A DNA stretch of 64,000 bases, from contig NZ_JACIDZ010000010.1 in the NCBI RefSeq assembly GCF_014196625.1, positions 143,088-207,087 of the forward strand, given 5' to 3'. Made by a program: the position numbers and the translations under genes. Below are positions 26,453-34,961 of the stretch, in pieces. Each line of letters begins with the position of its first letter. The stretch's first letter is position 1. This DNA comes from Martelella radicis. GTDB lineage: Bacteria > Pseudomonadota > Alphaproteobacteria > Rhizobiales > Rhizobiaceae. Under the pieces are notes generated by a model. It saw only the letters and a list, made by a program, of their open reading frames with translations, had not been told where the DNA came from and did no database searches.

Positions 26453-27991
26453 TCATCGAGGTGGATCGGCGAGACCATCCCTGATTTCCCGACTTACGAC
26501 GCCATCGCCGAAGGCCAAGGTGAATGCCGCAATCGGCCCATCCATGATGTTTTTGCGATGGGCGCGGTTCTTGAAGCGACGGCCGAAAACATTGAAAAGA
26601 AGCTGCAGGATGTGGGCCGCGACGCTCGATGTCATTTCGGATTGCGTGAAAGTCCATCGCGACGGATCAGCCGGAATGTCAGGGTAAAGCAGGAGCGCGA
26701 GACGGTTGTGGGCGAGCGGCACGGTCTCCCTGAGGCCTTCCGCGAGCTCCGTCAGATCTGTGTGCCTTTCGCCGGCACGCAGGGCGGCTGCCTTCATCAG
26801 CATCAGATAGACGTAGAATTCGCTGCCGGCTTCCGAGAGGTCGATCGCCTCGTCATAGAGGCGGCAGGCCTCCGCGATCCTGCCATCGACGGCTGCGATT
26901 TCGCCGCGCAAGGCGGCGGCCGTGGCGAAGGCGGAACCGTCTTGCAGGGCGTCGCTCACCAGCCGTTCCGCAAGCGCTGTATGGCGATTGTCGACGAAGA
27001 GCAGAAGTTTCGCGACGGCAAGGCCGTGTTCCGGCGTCTTGTCCAGAGTGGGAAGAACCGAGAGGCATATCCGCTCGATCTCGTTTTCGATCTCCCGCCA
27101 CTCCTTCTGGATCAGCCACTGATCCGGCTCGCTCATGCTCTGCAGCAACCGAGCGTAAAGATTGAGAGCCCACATGATCCTCAGACGTTGATCCTCGGGG
27201 TTTTCCCGTATCGCGCTTTCGAGCATCGCGGCATTGTCACGCCAGCTTATCTTGTCGCGGTTTCCACTCAGCAGCAGGGCCGCATCATGCTGCCTGATCC
27301 ACGGCGGCGGGTCCGTGGGCAGACTGCCGCTCGGCGGCGGCATCGCCAGATAAGACCAGATGGCCTGCAGGACGGTCGCCGCCCCGGCATCATCGCTGTC
27401 CATATGCCGGTCGATGCGCTTGACCCCAATCAATTCGCCCGCATGCCGCAAGAGAAGTGCCGCATGCAGAACATCCTGATGGCGATGGACAATCACTTCG
27501 ATCGCGAAGTCCTGCGCTGCACCTTGCGGGTTCTCGTCGATTGTCACCGACTTCTCCGCGCCGAGGCCCGCCTGCAGCTCCTCACGGAGCTCGGCGATAT
27601 AGGTTCTTGCCGCCGCGCCGCCACGTTCAAGCCCGCGAACGGGCCCGATTCGAAGAAAGGCTCCCGAAGGCGCGGAGCCGCCCTCCGCCCGCGGGGCGAC
27701 CCAAACATAACCCTCGCCATATTGCGTGCGGATGAATCGCGGCGCGCGCGGGCTGTCTTTCAGCTTGCGCCGAAGCTGGTTGATCAGAAAGTCGACATGA
27801 CGATCGCCGATGCTCCAGCTTTGGCCTTCAAGCGCAGTCAGAAGATCGCTGCGGCTTACGAGGCGTCCGTTGTTGGCCACGAAGTGCCGCAACACGGTCC
27901 GCTCCTGCCGGGTGAAGGAGAGCTCCTCCCTCTCTCCATCGCGTTGCGCGAAGAGGAAATCACTTGAGAATTCAATATCTAGATACCGCAT
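26453..27991 (-). CDS. Winged-helix transcriptional regulator with C-terminal TPR-like region
   Basis: 512 residues. The N-terminal ~100 residues form an OmpR/PhoB-type winged helix (LSFTRQERTVLRHFVANNGRLVSRSDLL, then VDFLINQLRRKLKDSP and YGEGYVWVAP). There is no receiver domain and no transmembrane helix. The remaining 400 residues are mostly helical with TPR-like segments (AAALRGEIAAVDGRIAEACRLYDEAIDLSEAG), as in HilA/CadC-like cytoplasmic regulators. It lies 235 bp upstream of the S8 autotransporter, same strand, so local control of the protease is likely (inference). The signal sensed is unknown. Confidence 0.8.
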   Translation of the reverse strand: MRYLDIEFSSDFLFAQRDGEREELSFTRQERTVLRHFVANNGRLVSRSDLLTALEGQSWSIGDRHVDFLINQLRRKLKDSPRAPRFIRTQYGEGYVWVAPRAEGGSAPSGAFLRIGPVRGLERGGAAARTYIAELREELQAGLGAEKSVTIDENPQGAAQDFAIEVIVHRHQDVLHAALLLRHAGELIGVKRIDRHMDSDDAGAATVLQAIWSYLAMPPPSGSLPTDPPPWIRQHDAALLLSGNRDKISWRDNAAMLESAIRENPEDQRLRIMWALNLYARLLQSMSEPDQWLIQKEWREIENEIERICLSVLPTLDKTPEHGLAVAKLLLFVDNRHTALAERLVSDALQDGSAFATAAALRGEIAAVDGRIAEACRLYDEAIDLSEAGSEFYVYLMLMKAAALRAGERHTDLTELAEGLRETVPLAHNRLALLLYPDIPADPSRWTFTQSEMTSSVAAHILQLLFNVFGRRFKNRAHRKNIMDGPIAAFTLAFGDGVVSREIRDGLADPPR

Positions 27992-28448
27992 GCATCATGT
28001 TCTTAAGGCCTTGCCAGCGCATGGTAAAGCATGGGTAACGCTAACACGAACCTGTCGTTCCGCAGGGCGCCCTGAAGGGAGCAAGATCGATGTGCGTCCG
28101 CATTTCCGCCGGTCCGCACGGTAAGGAAACTGGAGTGACGCACTGCTCCGTGGCCGGAAGGGTCCGAAACCGCACCATCGGCTTGCGGATCAAGGCGCTT
28201 TCATATCGGACAACCGGAGGCTGACGGTGAGGCGGAAAAGTCTTCGTGCCGCAATGGCCTCTTGACAGAAGGCGCTGTTTGTTTTGCTATGATGTCAGAC
28301 CAATTTATAAGAACGACAATCAGGGGAACGCCGGAAGGCTTCTTGAGAAAACCGGTCTGAAGCGGGCGCTGATCCCGTCTGACGCCACGCACGGCCTTGC
28401 TGCTGCGGGAACGGTTTCTCATGCCTACTCGGCAAACATGGCTGACGA
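27992..28448. other. Intergenic region before the FadR-type operon
   Basis: A 457-bp divergent region between the winged-helix regulator and the FadR-type gene. It holds the candidate promoter/operator at 28262-28306. A 68-codon plus-strand frame (28246-28452) stops on the regulator's ATG as ATGA but shows no protein-like pattern and would start upstream of the promoter. I see no RNA gene here. Confidence 0.5.
28262..28306 (+). promoter_or_regulatory. Candidate promoter and FadR-family operator half-site
   Basis: A consensus -35 TTGACA lies at 28262-28267 and a TATGAT at 28288-28293, with spacing 20, longer than ideal. It overlaps TGTCAGACCAATT, whose right half ACCAAT resembles PdhR/FadR-type operators; the left half is degenerate. 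Autoregulation by the downstream regulator is plausible. Confidence 0.4.
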
Positions 28449-29162
28449 ATGAGCAACGAAAAGCCCGCTATCATGCCGCTTGCGCCGGTAAGCCGCGTCC
28501 GACAGGTTGCCGACGCCGTGGTGGATTATGTGTCGCGCTCGGGCCTCAAGCCCGGCGACCGCATCCCGGCCGAACGCGAACTGATGTCGGCCCTCGGCGT
28601 CGGGCGTTCGACCATCCGCGAGGTCATTCGCCACTTCCAGTCGCTTGGCGTGATGGAGACCCGCAAGGGCAGTGGCACGTTTCTTCTGAAGCCGATCTCC
28701 TCGGCCACCATCCACATGCCGCTCTCGCTTGATGCCGTTAATCTGCGCGATGCGCTGCTGCAGACGCTGGAAGTCCGCCGCGGCATAGAGGCGGAAGCGG
28801 CCATGGCGGCAGCGCGGCGGCGCACCGCCGCCGACCTGAAGGTCATTGCGGAAAAGCTGAACGAGATGGAGCGCGTCCATCTGTCAAAGGGCACTTCGGG
28901 GCCGGAGGACCTCCAGTTCCACCTGGCGATCTACGATGCCACGCATAACCCGCTCTTCCGGCAGCTTCTGGAGCAGATGCGCGAAGCCTTCGAGAAATTC
29001 TGGGCGGAGCCGTTCGACCGCCCCGATTTCGCCCGTCGGTCCTTCCCTTACCACCGCACCCTTTTTGACGCCATCACCGCTCAGGACACCGAGGCGGCGC
29101 GGCGTGAAACGCTGAAGATCCTCGACGTCGTCGAGGAAGACATCAAGGAAATGTCCAAATGA
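28449..29162 (+). CDS. FadR-subfamily GntR transcriptional regulator
   Basis: 237 residues. The N-terminal winged helix has VRQVADAVVDYVSRSGLKPGDRIPAERELMSALGVGRSTIREVIRHFQSLGVMETRKGSGTF-type sequence at about 17-78, followed by an all-helical FCD ligand domain (ALLQTLEVRRGIEAEAAMAAARR, FHLAIYDATHNPLF). Its ligand is probably a small acid or the transported compound. The stop overlaps the next gene's ATG, so regulator and PLP enzyme are translated together. It likely controls the operon through to the ABC ATPase gene. Confidence 0.92.
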   Translation: MSNEKPAIMPLAPVSRVRQVADAVVDYVSRSGLKPGDRIPAERELMSALGVGRSTIREVIRHFQSLGVMETRKGSGTFLLKPISSATIHMPLSLDAVNLRDALLQTLEVRRGIEAEAAMAAARRRTAADLKVIAEKLNEMERVHLSKGTSGPEDLQFHLAIYDATHNPLFRQLLEQMREAFEKFWAEPFDRPDFARRSFPYHRTLFDAITAQDTEAARRETLKILDVVEEDIKEMSK

Positions 29163-30328
29163 ATGACGGCCTCTCCCAAGCCGAAGAAATCGCGCTGATC
29201 GGCGCTCATGACGAGGGCCATGCCTTCGGCGCGGTCGTTCCCCCGATTGTGCAGACGTCGCTTTTCACCTTCGAGAATTACGACGAGATGGTCGAAACCT
29301 ATTCAGGTCGCAAGGAGCGCTTCGTCTATTCCCGCGCGTTGAACCCCACCGTCCGGGTGTTCGAGGAGATGCTGGCGCGCATGGAAAGGGCGGAGGACGC
29401 CGTCGGCTTTGCCAGCGGCATGGCGGCAATTTCGTCTTCCGTCATCACTTTCGTCGAGCCCGGCGACCGGATCGTGGCCGTGCGCAATGTCTATCCTGAT
29501 GCCTACAGGCTCTTCGGCACCATTTTGAAGCGGATGAAGGTCGAGGTCACTTATGTCGACGGGCTCGATCTCGAGGCGGTCGACACGGCGCTGAAGGGGG
29601 CAAAGCTGTTCTACATGGAAAGCCCGACAAGCTGGGAAATGGAAGCACATGATGTCGGCGCGTTGGCCGCGATTGCCAGGAAGCATGGCGCGGTCTCGGT
29701 CATCGACAATTCCTGGGCAAGTCCGGTTTTCCAGCAGCCGATCACCCTCGGCGTCGATCTCGTCCTGCATTCGGCCTCCAAATATCTCGGCGGACACAGC
29801 GATGTCGTTGCCGGCGTCGTCGCCGGCTCGAAGGAAATGGTCGCGCGCCTGCGCGGCGAGGCCCTGTCCTATCTCGGCGGCAAGCTGGGGCCCTTTGATG
29901 CCTGGCTTCTGACGCGAGGGCTCAGGACGCTGAGCGCCCGGATGAAGGCGCATGAGGCGTCTGCCCTGGAAATCGGAAGACGGCTGTCGGCGCGTGATGA
30001 CGTCACAAAGGTCTGTCACCCGGGCCTGAAAAACCACCTGCCTCCCGGACTTAGCGGCACTTCGGGCCTGTTTTCCTTCCACCTTTCCGAAGAGGTCAAC
30101 ATCAAGACCTTCTGCGACCATCTCGAACTCTTCAAGCTCGGCGTGAGCTGGGGTGGCCATGAAAGCCTGATCGTGCCCGGCGAGGTGGTACTGGCACAGA
30201 AAGCGCAGCCGAATTCGGCCCATGCCTTCGGCATGAGCCCGCGCTCCGTGCGCATTCATGTCGGTCTGGAGGGAACGGAAGCGCTCTGGCGCGACCTGGA
30301 GGCGGCGCTGGCCGCCGCCAAAAACTGA
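29159..30328 (+). CDS. PLP-dependent transsulfuration-family enzyme (MetC-like)
   Basis: 389 residues of the Cys/Met metabolism PLP family (cystathionine gamma-synthase / beta-lyase / methionine gamma-lyase). Visible features are VYSRALNPTVRVFEEMLARME near 56-76, GFASGMAAISSS near 83, VIDNSWASPVFQQP near 181, and the Schiff-base lysine K208 in HSASKYLGGHSD. ESPTSWEMEAHD near 154 resembles MetC-type lyases. It is cytoplasmic and expected to cleave or exchange a C-S bond. Being inside a CUT1 transporter operon is unusual and suggests catabolism of an imported sulfur-containing compound rather than housekeeping methionine synthesis (inference). Confidence 0.87.
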   Translation: MNDGLSQAEEIALIGAHDEGHAFGAVVPPIVQTSLFTFENYDEMVETYSGRKERFVYSRALNPTVRVFEEMLARMERAEDAVGFASGMAAISSSVITFVEPGDRIVAVRNVYPDAYRLFGTILKRMKVEVTYVDGLDLEAVDTALKGAKLFYMESPTSWEMEAHDVGALAAIARKHGAVSVIDNSWASPVFQQPITLGVDLVLHSASKYLGGHSDVVAGVVAGSKEMVARLRGEALSYLGGKLGPFDAWLLTRGLRTLSARMKAHEASALEIGRRLSARDDVTKVCHPGLKNHLPPGLSGTSGLFSFHLSEEVNIKTFCDHLELFKLGVSWGGHESLIVPGEVVLAQKAQPNSAHAFGMSPRSVRIHVGLEGTEALWRDLEAALAAAKN

Positions 30329-30366
30329 AAACGCAACACTCAGAAAGCAAAGCAAGGGGAATGAAC

Positions 30367-31620
30367 ATGAAGAAACTGCTCGCTGCAACATGCCTGTCGG
30401 CGCTGATGGCGGGGGCCGCCCACGCCGAAACGCTGACCCTGGTCGAGGTCATCACCAGCCCGGCCAGAACCGAGACGCTGGAATCGATTGTCGCCACCTT
30501 CGAGGAAGCCAACCCCGGTACGGATGTCGAAATCATCTCGCTGCCCTGGGGCGAAGCCTTCCAGAAATTCGCAACCATGGTTTCCGCCGGCAATATTCCC
30601 GACGTGATCGAGATGCCGGACGCCTGGGTCGCGCTTTATGCCAATAATGGCATGCTCGAAAGCCTCGAACCCTATCTCGCCGACTGGGAATATACCGATG
30701 GCCTGACCGAACGCGCGCTCGAACTTGGCCGCGAAGTCGACGGCACCGCCTATACGCTGCCCTATGGCTTCTACCTGCGCGCCATGTTCTACAACAAGAA
30801 CCTGCTGGAAGCCGCCGGCATTTCAAAACCGCCGGCAACGCTTGCCGAGTTTACCGACGCCTCTGCCAAGATTTCCGAAATGGACGGCAAGTATGGCTAT
30901 TGCCTGCGCGGCGGCGCGGGCGGATTGAACGGCTGGCTGATGTATGGCGCCGACATGGCCGGCTCCAACAAATTCTTCGAGGAAGACGGCACGTCGACTG
31001 CCAACCAGGAAGGCTGGGTCGAGGGCTTCCAGTGGCTGATTGATCTTTACCAGAACGGCTATGCGCCAAAGGATTCGGTCAACTGGGGCTTTAATGAAAT
31101 CGTCGCCGGCTTCTATTCCGGCACCTGCGCATTCCTCGACCAGGATCCGGATGCCCTGATCGCCATCGCCGAGCACATGGACGAGAGCGACTACGGCGTG
31201 ACCACCATGCCGAAGGGTCCGTCCGGCAAGACCTTCCCGACCATTGGTTATGCCGGCTGGTCGATGATGGCGGCATCGGAAAACAAGGATCTCGCCTGGA
31301 AGCTGATCGCCACGCTCGAAGGACCGGAAGGCAATGTCGCGTGGAACAAGCGCACCGGCGCGCTTCCCGTCCAGAAGGCTGCAGAAGAAGACCCCTTCTA
31401 TGACAGCCCGCAATTTGCCGGCTGGTTCGAGGAACTGAACGATCCGGATGCCGTGCCGACAGTGATGCCGACCTATCTGGAAGAATTCGGCTTCTTCAGG
31501 GATTCGCTTGCCATCTCGACCTCGCAGCAGGCGCTGCTCGGCGAAATCTCAGCTCAGGAAATGGCCGACGAGTGGGCCGACTACCTGACCAAGGCGCAGA
31601 AGAAGCATCTTTCCAAGTAA
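30367..31620 (+). CDS. ABC transporter substrate-binding protein (CUT1 type)
   Basis: About 417 residues with a signal peptide (KKLLAATCLSALMAGAAHA). The mature protein is family 1 sugar-type, with TLVEVITSPARTETLESIVATFEEANPGTDVEI at the N-terminus and repeated SBP features such as WNKRTGALPV near the C-terminus. It is periplasmic and delivers its ligand to the two permeases that follow. ATG 30367 is preferred, since AAGGGGA then lies six bases upstream, whereas it abuts the ATG at 30361. A hairpin follows the stop. The family includes binders of sugars and polyols, but the neighbour enzyme argues for a different ligand. Confidence 0.88.
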   Translation: MKKLLAATCLSALMAGAAHAETLTLVEVITSPARTETLESIVATFEEANPGTDVEIISLPWGEAFQKFATMVSAGNIPDVIEMPDAWVALYANNGMLESLEPYLADWEYTDGLTERALELGREVDGTAYTLPYGFYLRAMFYNKNLLEAAGISKPPATLAEFTDASAKISEMDGKYGYCLRGGAGGLNGWLMYGADMAGSNKFFEEDGTSTANQEGWVEGFQWLIDLYQNGYAPKDSVNWGFNEIVAGFYSGTCAFLDQDPDALIAIAEHMDESDYGVTTMPKGPSGKTFPTIGYAGWSMMAASENKDLAWKLIATLEGPEGNVAWNKRTGALPVQKAAEEDPFYDSPQFAGWFEELNDPDAVPTVMPTYLEEFGFFRDSLAISTSQQALLGEISAQEMADEWADYLTKAQKKHLSK

Positions 31621-31632
31621 CCGCTCCTGTTT

Positions 31633-31664
31633 CGGTCGGCAGTGGGTCTTCCTGCTGCCGACCG
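31633..31664 (+). terminator. Intercistronic hairpin after the binding-protein gene
   Basis: Perfect 10-bp arms CGGTCGGCAG and CTGCCGACCG around a 12-base loop, with no T tract. It begins 13 bases after the binding-protein stop and 32 bases before the first permease gene. Such hairpins usually raise binding-protein mRNA over permease mRNA. Confidence 0.65.
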
Positions 31665-31696
31665 GCGCCCTTCTTCGAAAATTCAAAGGACTGACA

Positions 31697-32620
31697 ATGA
31701 CCGATGCGGTGGACAACCGCGCCAGAAAACCTCTGGCGAAACGGGCGAGCGCGTTCTTCGAGCCGTATCTCTATAGCGCTCCGGCGCTCTTTCTGATTGC
31801 CGCCGTCATTCTGGTGCCGCTTGTCGTGGGCATTTCCTATGCCTTCCGCGATATCCAGCTTCTCAATCCGTTTTCCGGCGGCTTTATCGGGCTCGACCAT
31901 TTCCATGCGCTGGCCGAAGACAAGGCCTTTCGCCGCGCGCTCGGCAATACGCTGTGGTGGACCGGCGCTTCGGTGATCTTGCAGTTTATCTTCGGCCTCA
32001 TTCTGGCGCTGCTGCTCGACAAGCCGTTTGTCGGTCGCGGGCTGGTGCAGGCGCTCGTCTTCCTGCCATGGGCCGTCCCGACCTTTCTCGCCGGCCTCAA
32101 CTGGGCCTGGATGTTCAACCCAGTCATCGGCCCGCTGCCGCACTGGTTTCATGCGCTGGGGCTGATGTCCGAACCGGAAAACATTCTCTCCGACCCGGCC
32201 CTTGCCATGTGGGGCCCGATCGCCGCCAATGTCTGGTGGGGCATTCCCTTCTTTGCCATCACCATGCTGGCAGCGCTTCAGTCGATCCCGCGCGACCTAT
32301 ACGAAGCCGCCGCCATCGATGGCGCAGGCCCGGTGCAGCGGTTCCTGTCCATCACCTTGCCGTTTCTGGCGCCGACAATGGCGATCACCATTCTTCTGCG
32401 CACCGTCTGGATTGCCAATTTCGCCGATCTCATCGTGGTGATGACCTCGGGCGGGCCGGCAAACCGCACGCAGATCGTGGCGAGCTATATCTTCACCCAG
32501 GCCTTCCGCAAGCTCGATTTCGGCTATGCCTCGGCCATCGCGCTCGTGCTGCTGGTGCTGCTTCTGGCTTACGCGCTGCTGATCATCCTCCTGCGCCAGA
32601 CATTGCTGAACAAGGGCTGA
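31697..32620 (+). CDS. ABC transporter permease, CUT1 MalF type
   Basis: 307 residues with six hydrophobic helices, first near 28-50 (LYSAPALFLIAAVILVPLVVG). The coupling-helix EAA loop reads DLYEAAAIDGAGPVQRF near 199-215. It forms the inner-membrane channel with the next gene product. AAAGGA precedes ATG 31697; only four bases separate it from the second permease gene. Confidence 0.92.
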   Translation: MTDAVDNRARKPLAKRASAFFEPYLYSAPALFLIAAVILVPLVVGISYAFRDIQLLNPFSGGFIGLDHFHALAEDKAFRRALGNTLWWTGASVILQFIFGLILALLLDKPFVGRGLVQALVFLPWAVPTFLAGLNWAWMFNPVIGPLPHWFHALGLMSEPENILSDPALAMWGPIAANVWWGIPFFAITMLAALQSIPRDLYEAAAIDGAGPVQRFLSITLPFLAPTMAITILLRTVWIANFADLIVVMTSGGPANRTQIVASYIFTQAFRKLDFGYASAIALVLLVLLLAYALLIILLRQTLLNKG

Positions 32621-32624
32621 GACG

Positions 32625-33458
32625 ATGCGACCGAAGAAAATAGCCCTCACTGTGGCCCACCGCCTCGCCATCCTCGTTTATGTGGTCTTTGCGCTCTTCC
32701 CGCTCTACTGGCTCCTGAAAGTGGCCGTGACGCCCAACAGGCTGCTCTACAGCGAAGGCGTCAGAATGTGGCCGTCGCGGATGACGCTCGAACATTTCGA
32801 TTTCGTGCTGCGTCATTCCGATTTCCCGCTGTTCTTCAGAAACAGCGTCATCGTTTCCGGTTCCACCGCCATAGCCGTCACCATCGTTGCCTCGCTTGCC
32901 GGCTATGCGCTTTCGCGCTTCGCCTTCAAGACCAAATACTGGATCGTGGCGCTGATGCTGATCACCCAGATGTTCCCGCTGGTCATGCTGGTCGCGCCGA
33001 TTTTCAAGCTTCTGTCGCCGCTCGGCCTGACGGATACGCTGGCCGGCCTGATCGTCGTCTACACCGCCTTCAACGTGCCCTTTGCCACTTTCCTGATGCA
33101 GTCATTTTTCGACGGCATCCCGAAGGATCTCGAGGAGGCGGCGATGATCGACGGGGCGACGCGCTTCAAGGCGTTTCGCCAGATCATCCTGCCGCTGACG
33201 CTTCCCGGAATCGCAGCGACGCTCGGCTTCGTCTTTACCGCCGCATGGAGCGAATTGCTGTTTGCCCTGATGCTGATATCCGGCAACAGCGCGGCGACAT
33301 TCCCGGTGGGGCTCCTGACCTTCGTTTCCAAATTCTCTGTCGATTTCGGGCAGATGATGGCCGCCGGCGTGCTTGCCCTCATCCCCGCCTGCATCTTCTT
33401 CCTGGCAATCCAGCGCTATCTCGTCAAAGGCCTGACTGCCGGCGCCGTCAAAGGCTGA
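32625..33458 (+). CDS. ABC transporter permease, CUT1 MalG type
   Basis: 277 residues with six predicted helices and the EAA motif [21 protein letters not shown] near 166-186. A MalG-like C-terminus ends in [14 protein letters not shown], the typical tail that contacts the ATPase. Partner of the preceding permease; 13 bases upstream of the ATPase gene. Confidence 0.92.
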   Translation: MRPKKIALTVAHRLAILVYVVFALFPLYWLLKVAVTPNRLLYSEGVRMWPSRMTLEHFDFVLRHSDFPLFFRNSVIVSGSTAIAVTIVASLAGYALSRFAFKTKYWIVALMLITQMFPLVMLVAPIFKLLSPLGLTDTLAGLIVVYTAFNVPFATFLMQSFFDGIPKDLEEAAMIDGATRFKAFRQIILPLTLPGIAATLGFVFTAAWSELLFALMLISGNSAATFPVGLLTFVSKFSVDFGQMMAAGVLALIPACIFFLAIQRYLVKGLTAGAVKG

Positions 33459-33471
33459 AAGGACTTCCAAA

Positions 33472-34539
33472 ATGGCTTCCATCGATATCTCGGACGTGCG
33501 CAAGAGCTACGGCAGGACTGCCGTGCTGCACGGGGTCGACCTCAACATCGAAGACGGCGAGTTTGTGGTTCTTGTCGGTCCCTCGGGCTGCGGCAAGTCC
33601 ACGCTTTTGCGCATGATCGCTGGCCTCGAGGAGATTTCCAGCGGCGATATCGCCATTGCCGGCAGACGGGTCAATGACCTTGCGCCGAAGGACCGCGACA
33701 TCGCCATGGTGTTCCAGTCCTATGCGCTCTATCCGCATATGAGCGTTGCCGACAATATGAGCTACAGCCTGCGCCTGCGCCGCCAGCCGCGCGAAACCAT
33801 CAAGTCGGTCGTCGGCGGCGCTGCGACAAAGCTCGGCCTCAATCCTCTGCTCGAGCGGCGTCCGCGTGCGCTTTCCGGCGGCCAGCGGCAACGCGTCGCC
33901 ATGGGCCGCGCAATCGTGCGCGAGCCGAAGGCCTTCTTGTTCGATGAGCCGTTGTCGAACCTTGATGCGCGCCTGCGCGAACAGATGCGCGCCGAAATCA
34001 AGCAGCTTCACAAGAATATCGGCGCCACTTCGATTTACGTGACGCACGACCAGATCGAGGCGATGACGCTTGCCGATCGGATCGTCGCCATGAATGGCGG
34101 CATCGTCCAGCAGGTGGGAAGTCCGCTCGACCTCTACGACCGCCCCGTCAACCGTTTCGTTGCGGGCTTCATCGGCTCGCCCGGCATGAACTTTCTCGAA
34201 GGACAACTCAGGCTGAAGGAGACCGGCCCGGTGCTGGCGCTCGATCGGGACGTCGAAGTCGCGCTGCCGGTACGCCCCGGCATGGAGGATGGCAGCGTCA
34301 TGACGCTCGGCATTCGTCCCGAGCATGTCGCGCGCTCCGCGGCAAGCGCGGCCGTTACCGCCGAGACCCAGCTTATCGAGCCGACCGGTTTCGGCATTAT
34401 CGTGCATCTGAATGTCGGCGGGCAGGATCTCAAGATGTTCACCCAGGATCGGGCCGCGCTTCAGTTCCAGGGCGAGATCACGGTTTCCCTGCCATCAGAC
34501 CACCTCCATTTCTTCGATGACGCCGGTGATCGCGTCTAG
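33472..34539 (+). CDS. ABC transporter ATP-binding protein, UgpC/MalK type
   Basis: 355 residues. Walker [10 protein letters not shown] at 36-44, Q-loop [11 protein letters not shown], signature [16 protein letters not shown], Walker [16 protein letters not shown] and the H-loop [10 protein letters not shown] are all intact. The C-terminal ~120 residues form the OB-type TOBE domain with [14 protein letters not shown] sequence, ending [12 protein letters not shown]. It energises the importer above and is the last gene of the operon. No terminator is obvious after it. Confidence 0.94.
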   Translation: MASIDISDVRKSYGRTAVLHGVDLNIEDGEFVVLVGPSGCGKSTLLRMIAGLEEISSGDIAIAGRRVNDLAPKDRDIAMVFQSYALYPHMSVADNMSYSLRLRRQPRETIKSVVGGAATKLGLNPLLERRPRALSGGQRQRVAMGRAIVREPKAFLFDEPLSNLDARLREQMRAEIKQLHKNIGATSIYVTHDQIEAMTLADRIVAMNGGIVQQVGSPLDLYDRPVNRFVAGFIGSPGMNFLEGQLRLKETGPVLALDRDVEVALPVRPGMEDGSVMTLGIRPEHVARSAASAAVTAETQLIEPTGFGIIVHLNVGGQDLKMFTQDRAALQFQGEITVSLPSDHLHFFDDAGDRV

Positions 34540-34731
34540 GCAACGTCCCGGAGACAGGAACGGCCCGGCGGTGAGCCGAAGCCATCGGCGCTCTGGACAA
34601 CGAGACGGCTCGGGGACTGACAGAAGGCGATACGTCGAAGGAACCGATGCCGACGCTGGCGGGGCATAAGCCAATCCCGGCCGCTGGAAGCGTCCGAGCG
34701 AAAAGCTTGCCAATGAAGACCCTGAAATCAT

Positions 34732-34778
34732 TGGAGCGGGTAACGGGAATCGAACCCGTGCGTTCAGCTTGGGAAGCT
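34732..34778 (-). tRNA. Truncated tRNA-Gly(CCC): 3' part only, likely att site
   Basis: Read on the minus strand, this gives the anticodon loop TTCCCAA (anticodon CCC), the 3' half of the anticodon stem GCTGAA, a short variable loop, a perfect T arm (ACGGG-TTCGATT-CCCGT), the acceptor 3' strand TACCCGC, the discriminator T and an encoded CCA. Upstream of the anticodon loop, homology stops after AGC: no anticodon 5' stem, D arm or acceptor 5' strand exists. A tRNA 3' end alone is what integrases that target tRNA genes leave at the distal end of an inserted element. Confidence 0.8.
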
Positions 34779-34920
34779 ATCGAATTCAAGAGCAAAAACA
34801 ATGCTTCGTTTCAAGCGCAACGTCGCCCGCCCCGTTCCCTTTCGCTCGTATTCACAATGCCCTGCACGGCAATAATCGAGCTTGAACATCTGCATTTTGC
34901 ATATGTCGTCATGAGAAGCG

Positions 34921-34952
34921 CTGTCTGTTCGCAGAAAGCTGCGAACAGACAG
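34921..34952. terminator. Perfect palindrome 10 bases past the SDR stop codon
   Basis: Arms CTGTCTGTTCGCAG and CTGCGAACAGACAG (14 bp, no mismatch) flank an AAAG loop. It sits just after the stop of the minus-strand SDR gene, so it is probably the operon's transcript-end hairpin. It lacks a T tract on either side. Confidence 0.6.
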
Positions 34953-34961
34953 ACGGTTCGA

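Larger units (their letters stand above)
34540..34961. other. Intergenic region holding a tRNA remnant and a palindrome
   Basis: A 422-bp gene-free region between the CUT1 operon and the SDR gene. It contains the truncated tRNA-Gly at 34732-34778 and a perfect 14-bp inverted repeat at 34921-34952. No integrase gene is present within it. Confidence 0.7.

Noticed and set aside
28246..28452. 68-codon frame ending on the FadR start codon as ATGA
   Set aside because: It would begin upstream of the promoter-like sequence and shows no protein-like pattern.
34732..34810. A complete tRNA-Gly gene
   Set aside because: No D arm, acceptor 5' strand or anticodon 5' stem can be found upstream of the anticodon loop.
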